Shown here: in pieces, positions 58,801 through 64,000 of the stretch | Layout of the letters: each line of letters opens with the position of its first letter | How positions within the stretch are numbered: position 1 is the stretch's first letter | Source: Pristionchus mayeri | Lineage: Eukaryota; Nematoda; Chromadorea; Rhabditida; Neodiplogasteridae | NCBI GenBank assembly: GCA_036245805.1 | Contig: BTRK01000006.1 | Span: forward strand, 21,360,365 to 21,424,364 | Length of the DNA stretch: 64,000 nt | Reading direction: 5' to 3' | Position numbers and translations under genes: made by a program | The notes under the pieces: generated by a model | The model's input: only the letters and a program-made list of their open reading frames with translations | Told to the model about the DNA's origin: nothing | Database searches by the model: none

Positions 58801-60674
58801 AATGTATTGCATCATTCTGACGTTGAGTAGTGAGAGGATTTAATCAGTCTCCTAGTTGCTACATTGATTCTTGTGATGGACTCCCATCTCTACCTCCGAG
58901 CAGTTTTACTTCATTACTACCGTCTTGCCGATCCGTGAAGGAGGCCCACTCTGCCCTGGCCCAGTCGGAAGGAGCTGACGCCCCCTCCATACCCTTCTGC
59001 TATAAGTGGTTCTCCCGCTTCAAGAAAGGGGAGTTTGGTCTCGATGATCAACCCCGCTCTGGACGCCCTCCCTCCCTCGATCAGCCTCTCGTTCTCCGCA
59101 CACTGAAGCGCAAGCCCATGGCCAGTGTGCGTGAGTTGAAGAAGGATACTGCTACTCCCAGATCAACGGTGTCCGATATCCTCCATCGATCTGGGAAGAA
59201 GCCGAAACTCCCACAAGTGATTCCCCATGACCTCTCCCCCGAACAGCTGAAAAATCGTGTTCAAGTCTGTCGGGAATTACTCCATCGTAGATCCAATCTT
59301 CGATGGGTCAATTCCATCATCGCTACAGATGAGAAGTGGATCACGTACGATAACCCTGTGAGGAGACTGCAATGGGTGGATGCAGATGAGAAGCCCACGC
59401 CCGTCCCGAAGAGGGAAGAGCACGGAAAGAAGGAACTCCTCTGCTTCTTCTTCTCAGTGCTCGGTCCCATCTACTGGGAGATCCTCGCCCCTGGCACCAG
59501 CATCAATGCCGACCTCTTCTCTGAACAACTGGAAGATGTCGCGATCAGAGTCCCTCCCAGACTCCTGAACCAGGGCAAAATTCTTCTTCTGATGGACAAT
59601 GCTCGCCCACATCGAGCGAAGATGACCCAGAAGAAAATGGACGAGCTGAAGATCGAGAGGATTCCCCATCCACCGTATTCCCCGGATCTCTCCCCATGCG
59701 ACTACCACTGCTTCCGCTCTCTCTCTGACTTCTGCAAAGGAAAAAAGTTCAAGAATCGAGATGAAGTTGTGAGGGCTTTCGTGAACTGGGCGGTCTCGAA
59801 GAAACCCGCATTCTGGAAGAGAGGAATCGAGACCCTGCCCAATCGCTGGAGGGAGGTAGTGAGAAAGAAGGGGCATACATTGGTCACTGAGAATTGTAAA
59901 GCATTGAATAAAAAATAAAAACAAAAAATTATACGAACTTTTCGGACATCCCAATATTTAAAATAAAAGAAACGAATAGGTAAATGTGAATAGGCGGGCC
60001 TTGATCTATTCATCTCTGTTATTTTCTAAATCGTTTTTTTGTAAACCAGTCTGCTTGTACAATACGAGTATTCCGTCTCTCTCCCTCTTTAGCTGGACTT
60101 GAGTGAGTGCCCCCTCCCTCCTGCAGGTTCTCAGCTGCACTGTGCCGTGGCGCACGTGGAGGGAATCTCCTCTCTGGCCATCGACTCCAATGGCCTCTAC
60201 CTCCTCTCCGGATCCCACGACGGAAGTCTGCGACTATGGAACATGGAGAAGCGCGTCTGCCTCAAGGTACGGTGGTTTGGGATACTGTATACGAAGTTAC
60301 ATTGAATGCTATCTGTGTCTAATCATTGAACGGAATTTCGATGGCGTTGCTATGGCATACATCATCATTTCTCTTCGTTCCAGGAGATCCCTGCGCACCG
60401 CAAGAAGCACGACTCAGCCGTGAACACGGTGGCCATGCATTCCTCCCGACCACTCATCGGATCACGAGGTGCAGACGCCCTCGCCAAGGTACGGTAGATG
60501 GAGGGAGTACTGTAGGCCTTCCGATTATGAGACTTTTAGTACGCATGATTTACTGAATGAGTTTAGTAGGTGAGAAATAATGGAATGAATCGATAAAGTG
60601 TGAATCGGGTACCATAACCGCAGTTACCGTATAACTAACAGGTATACACGACGGACTGGAGTGGGGCACAATAG
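55805..60674 (+). CDS. Striatin WD40 region (N-terminal half missing, one-base deletion)
   Basis: Exons: 55805-55876, 55992-56106, 56232-56309, 56561-56643, 56872-56958, 57917-58042, 58201-58322, 58501-58558, 60127-60266, 60384-60488 and 60642-60674 (TAG). Signature: an acidic segment, then LDCIRVMQFHPVEPVLFTAG, EDGTTKMWDLEAKPLN, FPGHAGPVLSMDISPTGDRL, WAVAFHSSDNRLVFASADGT, AIDSNGLYLLSGSHDGSLRL, and the end GADALAKVYTTDWSGAQ. Striatin is the B'''-type PP2A regulatory subunit and scaffold of STRIPAK complexes. Its caveolin-binding and coiled-coil N-terminus is not seen upstream; kinase exons are there instead. In exon 56561 the frame that reads EPIYTFPGHAG has a TAA just upstream and needs a one-base insertion near 56580 to join exon 56232, so this copy seems broken or the base is an assembly error. 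All other joints keep phase. Confidence 0.8.
57045..57750. mobile_element. Foldback element with tRNA-like loop, in striatin intron
   Basis: Arms at about 57047-57260 and 57530-57750 mirror each other, for example GACCCGAAAATCGATTGAGA (near 57166) against its complement near 57615, and AGTTAAAC against GTTTAACT further out. The centre-right part carries a minus-strand tRNA-like module at 57460-57530 with B box GGGGGTTCAACCCCAGACAC. No coding capacity. Confidence 0.75.
58715..59954 (+). mobile_element. mariner transposon, 1.24 kb, TA-flanked
   Basis: Terminal inverted repeats begin TTGGGGTGTCCGGAAAGTTC on the left; the right complement reads TTGGGATGTCCGAAAAGTTC. TA duplications flank it (58713-58714 and 59955-59956). 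It encodes one transposase. It lies in a striatin intron between exons ending 58558 and starting 60127, in the gene's orientation. Confidence 0.95.
58876..59918 (+). pseudogene. mariner transposase (D,D34D) with N-terminal frameshift
   Basis: The long frame runs without stop to TAA at 59916-59918 and shows WFSRFKKGEFGLDDQPRSGR (helix-turn-helix/linker), HDLSPEQLKNRVQVCREL, ATDEKWITYDNP (first Asp), LLMDNARPHRA (second Asp) and YSPDLSPCDYHCF (third Asp). I counted 34 residues between the second and third Asp, the mariner D34D signature. The natural start is probably the ATG at 58876 (MDSHLYLRAVLLHYYRLADP), which looks like the mariner N-terminus but hits TGA at 58936. The rest resumes one frame over at SVKEAHSALAQ, so a single-base indel near 58930 breaks the protein. 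The DDE residues are intact, so the break may be recent. Confidence 0.9.
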
Positions 60675-61599
60675 GAGAGAGAAGAACGATGGAAGCCCCG
60701 CCCCCTTGTTTTCTCCTTTCTCGCCATTCTGTCACTAGTACCCTTCGATTTCCCTGCTGAAAACCAGTTATCTATATTTTCCGATGTGCATCTAGAGTAG
60801 TGATTGATGCCCTTTGTTATGCTTGTTGTCCCTCTCTCACCCTCCTTCCGACTACCGTATCCCTGATTGTGAATACTACAGGTATAGTAAACCAACGCCC
60901 GTAATTTCGTTCGCTATTTAGTCTGCTGTATACTATTGAATTTGTACGATTATAAATACTGTGGCATTCAAGAAATATTATAATCGTTAACGTTACTTGT
61001 GTGAAATTGGGAAAATATATTTTAAATTTTTCGCACTTTTTGTAGTTTGCACGCTCGCTCCCTTTGCTTCCTCACCTCCTCTACCTCTTCAGCTCTCTCT
61101 TCTGCCTCAATACTGGGTATGATGTATGTCCTCACATGCGCTCTCTTTTTTTCTGACCAGCGAAAGAATGAGAAGTGGGAGATGATGTACTACGGTGTCT
61201 AGCTCACCTACCGTCTCTCATTGTTCGTTTTAAGAATGAGATCCGGCTTTTTTATCTCCCGAGCGGTTGTTATCGGGGCGATATGTGTTTATTTTATCTT
61301 TCTCGTCGTTTTTAATATTTTTGCTACGAATTTGAGTGTCGTAGTTCTTCCTTTCGAAATTCGAATGTGTCAATAGGCCTCCTTCAGCAGGTCAAAGACA
61401 GAAAAAAACTGATTATGCCCATCCTGTTTCTTCTCTCTTTAAATTAACTTCATTTCAGTGTTCCAATACATTTATTATTGATTATTCGACATAAATAACA
61501 TATAAAAAATTAACTTCATATAGATAGAACGAAGTAACGAATTGGGAATCTGGTAGTATTCGCATTGACGTCGACTTCTCTGTTCTGAGAAATCATCCG

Positions 61600-61634
61600 C
61601 TGCTCATCCAGAACTAGGTGTTCTGGATGAGCAG
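61600..61634. other. Perfect 15-bp hairpin with 5-base loop
   Basis: CTGCTCATCCAGAAC-TAGGT-GTTCTGGATGAGCAG. Stem pairing is complete; flanking bases (TTCTGAG) pair only weakly. It is shorter than a usual nematode pre-miRNA stem. Confidence 0.6.
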
Positions 61635-62087
61635 TTCAACTTCTCCATGGAACTCGGTTGAGAACATGACTCTTAGTTTACCTTTAGTTGCTCAATCCTG
61701 CCAAAAAAAGTCGGATCTCTCACCCATGTCATCCACTGTCTACCGTCCAACTAGGATTGTGAAAAACTTCAGTCGGCTTTCAGTATTCGAATAAGGGTAC
61801 AGCGGGCAAATTTGAAAGCTTCCAAGTAGCGAAAAATTGTAGGGTATGTCCTGGCCCTTGGAACTAGCGGTTAGGGCTTTGGTTTCTTCCAACCAGTGTT
61901 CAGCCAGTATCCTGGCTAGTGGATGGGGAGTTGCCCAACTTAGTGGCCGGGATGCTGATTGGCCACTGGTTGGCAACTGGCCAATATGTTGGCCAATATA
62001 CAGTATGCAAATTCAATGGGTTAAAAAAACAGGATTGCCCATTACGGTAGAACTTCTGTGTTTCCATGGTTGTCAACATGAAAACAT

Positions 62088-62189
<102 letters not shown>

Positions 62190-62599
62190 GATCAGATAAG
62201 AAGGCAGAATAACCACAGTGAAGTGATATGTAGAAGTAATTGTGCTCGCGTAAAGAAAGGAAGTGTGGTCAGTTGAATCTGAAAAAACACACAAAATAAA
62301 GAATATGTTTCATCACCTGAGGATGATCGTACCAATCACTCCGAGACGGATCACTACTTGCATGGAGCACATTACAATGAAGAAGAAAATCAAACAACTG
62401 AATTTTGCAATGATTTTCTGAATAACTTTTTGCGCGAAAATATATATTTATTCATATTTTATTTTTATAAATTGCAGCAACCCACTGAAGAACGAGGCCG
62501 TGAAAGAAGCCGTCCACCTCCCACATCGTTTCGATATGCGATACGGTGATGGAGAATATTCTTTTGCACTTGAACTGATCACAAAACTATTCATATTTT

Positions 62600-63690
62600 C
62601 TATAACACATTACTAACTTGATTTGCTTTCAAATCTCCTCTCAAATGAACTCTCTTTTGTGCTCGTGCTGTCTCTGCGAACCAATAGACAATACAGAGCT
62701 GAAATGTGAATGTCGTCATTCATAACTCTGAGTTCATGGTGAGCTTACGATCATAAACAGAATAGAGCACGCTGATACGATGCTGATTATAAGACAATTA
62801 TATCCAAAATTGATCTTGTTCGTTCTTTGAACTGCAATATTAACGATTTTCTTTCAAAATACCGAGAAAATCAAGAACTTCTATTCTCCAATCCGAAATA
62901 TTCAGCCGCTATATTTGCCATGTGATCGGAAAAGAAGAATAGAATTGTGCTGAAAATAGACGACGATACAGGAATTATTTACTCTGATGCTCATAAACTC
63001 ACAACTCGACCAAGTAGATCACTTTTATGAAATATGTTGTGCTCCTCGCAGCAAATATCTCACTCTTTCCTTTGGATAATCGGTTGAAAACAAATATTTC
63101 AATTTTGAGAAAAGGTCGAATGTAAATATCAGAGCTGAGGAACATCTGAAAGCTTATTTCTTTCATTGATTTTTTCCGCGGTTTTCGCTTTATTTCCTTT
63201 TAATTGGAAAAACTTACCCAAATGAATAGTTGTCCGAAGAAGAAAGAGATAATCACCAAGCAAGCATTGATGATACTATGAACAACTGAAGTTGAAGCAT
63301 CTGAGATCTCAATGTGAGATATCGATAAAAAATAGTATAATCCAAACCTCCGACAACAGTAATTATAAGCACAATGGTGCTGACTATTGTGGTCACCAGT
63401 CCTATATAGAGCGCTCTAAAATCAGTTATTTGCTTTTCCTTCCTTTCTCTTTGACACCACCTTTTCAGGAACTTGCCAATTTCATGTTTATACAAAGAGT
63501 ACGCTGAGTGCACATCGTTGTGTATTCTTTCAACTCCAGAATCGATTGCTGTATGTCGAGAAGTCTGAGGAGAAGCGTAAATATCGGTAACGTTTTCATA
63601 GGCGATTTCGTCGGTTCAGAATTGTAAGTGTTTCACCTCCTCATTGCTCGCTCGTTCGCCATGTATTTCCCATGCTCCAACGGGATGCAT
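62600..63690 (-). CDS. Small protein with two membrane segments, possibly broken
   Basis: Exons on the minus strand run from about 63683 down to 63344, then about 63187-63272 and 62600-62696 (TAG), with phase-compatible joints. Reading order: a start near MHPVGAWEIHGERASNEE; then IAYENVTDIYASPQTSRHTA; a basic stretch KRWCQRERKEKQ; membrane segment LYIGLVTTIVSTIVLIITVV; and a second segment INACLVIISFFFGQLFIWLC followed by a Lys/Arg-rich tail. An in-frame TGA (63616-63618) separates the first ATG from the rest, with no AG acceptor between, so the gene may start downstream or be a pseudogene. No family recognised. Confidence 0.5.
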
Positions 63691-64000
63691 CTGAAAGGGA
63701 CTTGCATTCGAATTGGGGATTAGAGAAATCATAACCAACGAAAATTGAGTAAAAATAAAATCGATAATTTTCCCGTTTAAAGCACGTGCTTACAAATTGC
63801 ATATCCACATTGTTTTGTCGGAACACATAGTATGGGCAAGAATAGAACTAATCGTAAAATAAGTAATAATTGATAGACGACTTATGTAATATTTCTAATG
63901 ATCGTGAAGTTCAAATTAACACATAAAATTAGGACTCATAATGGAGACTTGGCATCCCACCAACTGTCATCTTTCTCGCGAGTCAATTCTTCCGCCCATT

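Noticed and set aside
58830..58875. Upstream extension of the mariner transposase frame
   Set aside because: The extension starts without ATG and does not look like a mariner N-terminus; the ATG at 58876 in the next frame does.

Overview
The window looks like chromosomal DNA of a free-living nematode, most probably a Pristionchus-like diplogastrid; the genus is an inference. Evidence: genes made of many small exons with nematode-style acceptors (TTTCAG), trans-splice-like acceptors a few bases before ATG codons, poly-G/C tracts, nematode-type tRNAs, and mariner and Mutator-like elements. Almost no protein is readable as one open frame. I rebuilt the genes by joining exons whose GT/AG borders and reading phases agree.

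Layout. 0-3 kb: two tRNA-Pro(AGG) and one tRNA-Gly(UCC), then a small double-RING gene (minus), part of whose 3' end is duplicated beside a tRNA. 4.1-18.2 kb: a 13-exon minus gene for a 558-residue Ser/Gln/Asn-rich protein, probably nuclear, in GA-rich DNA. 18-23.5 kb: gene-poor, with many AAAGTGCA words. 23.5-25.2 kb: a minus gene for an acidic protein. 26.2-27.5 kb: a 1.3-kb foldback element. 27.5-28.3 kb: a plus gene for an acidic/basic low-complexity protein. 28.7-34.5 kb: a 20-exon minus gene for a 575-residue protein with an N-terminal membrane anchor; a foldback element and a MITE sit in its introns. 36.2-37.8 kb: a 148-residue minus gene.

38.2-45.4 kb: a nested transposon. A 6.5-kb Mutator-like element (MULE) has terminal inverted repeats built from GTGCACC units, an exact 9-bp target-site duplication and a multi-exon DDE plus SWIM-like transposase gene. 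It lies inside an older foldback element. 45.6-51.0 kb: a small membrane-protein gene whose 4.9-kb intron holds a 198-bp higher-order satellite, a 129-bp minisatellite and strong hairpins.

51.2-60.7 kb: the most unusual gene region. A C-lobe of an Mps1/TTK-type kinase is followed 45 bp later by a separate gene start encoding the N-terminal region and N-lobe of the same kinase type, so the halves are in permuted order. The catalytic HRD aspartate is asparagine. Next come exons for the WD40 half of striatin, which appear to carry a one-base deletion; their introns hold a foldback element with a tRNA-like loop and a near-complete mariner. 60.7-62.6 kb is mostly non-coding, and a small two-membrane-segment gene (minus) ends the window.

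The strongest novelty candidates are the intact MULE with its target-site duplication, the permuted and apparently kinase-dead Mps1-like locus abutting striatin, and foldback elements that carry tRNA-like modules.
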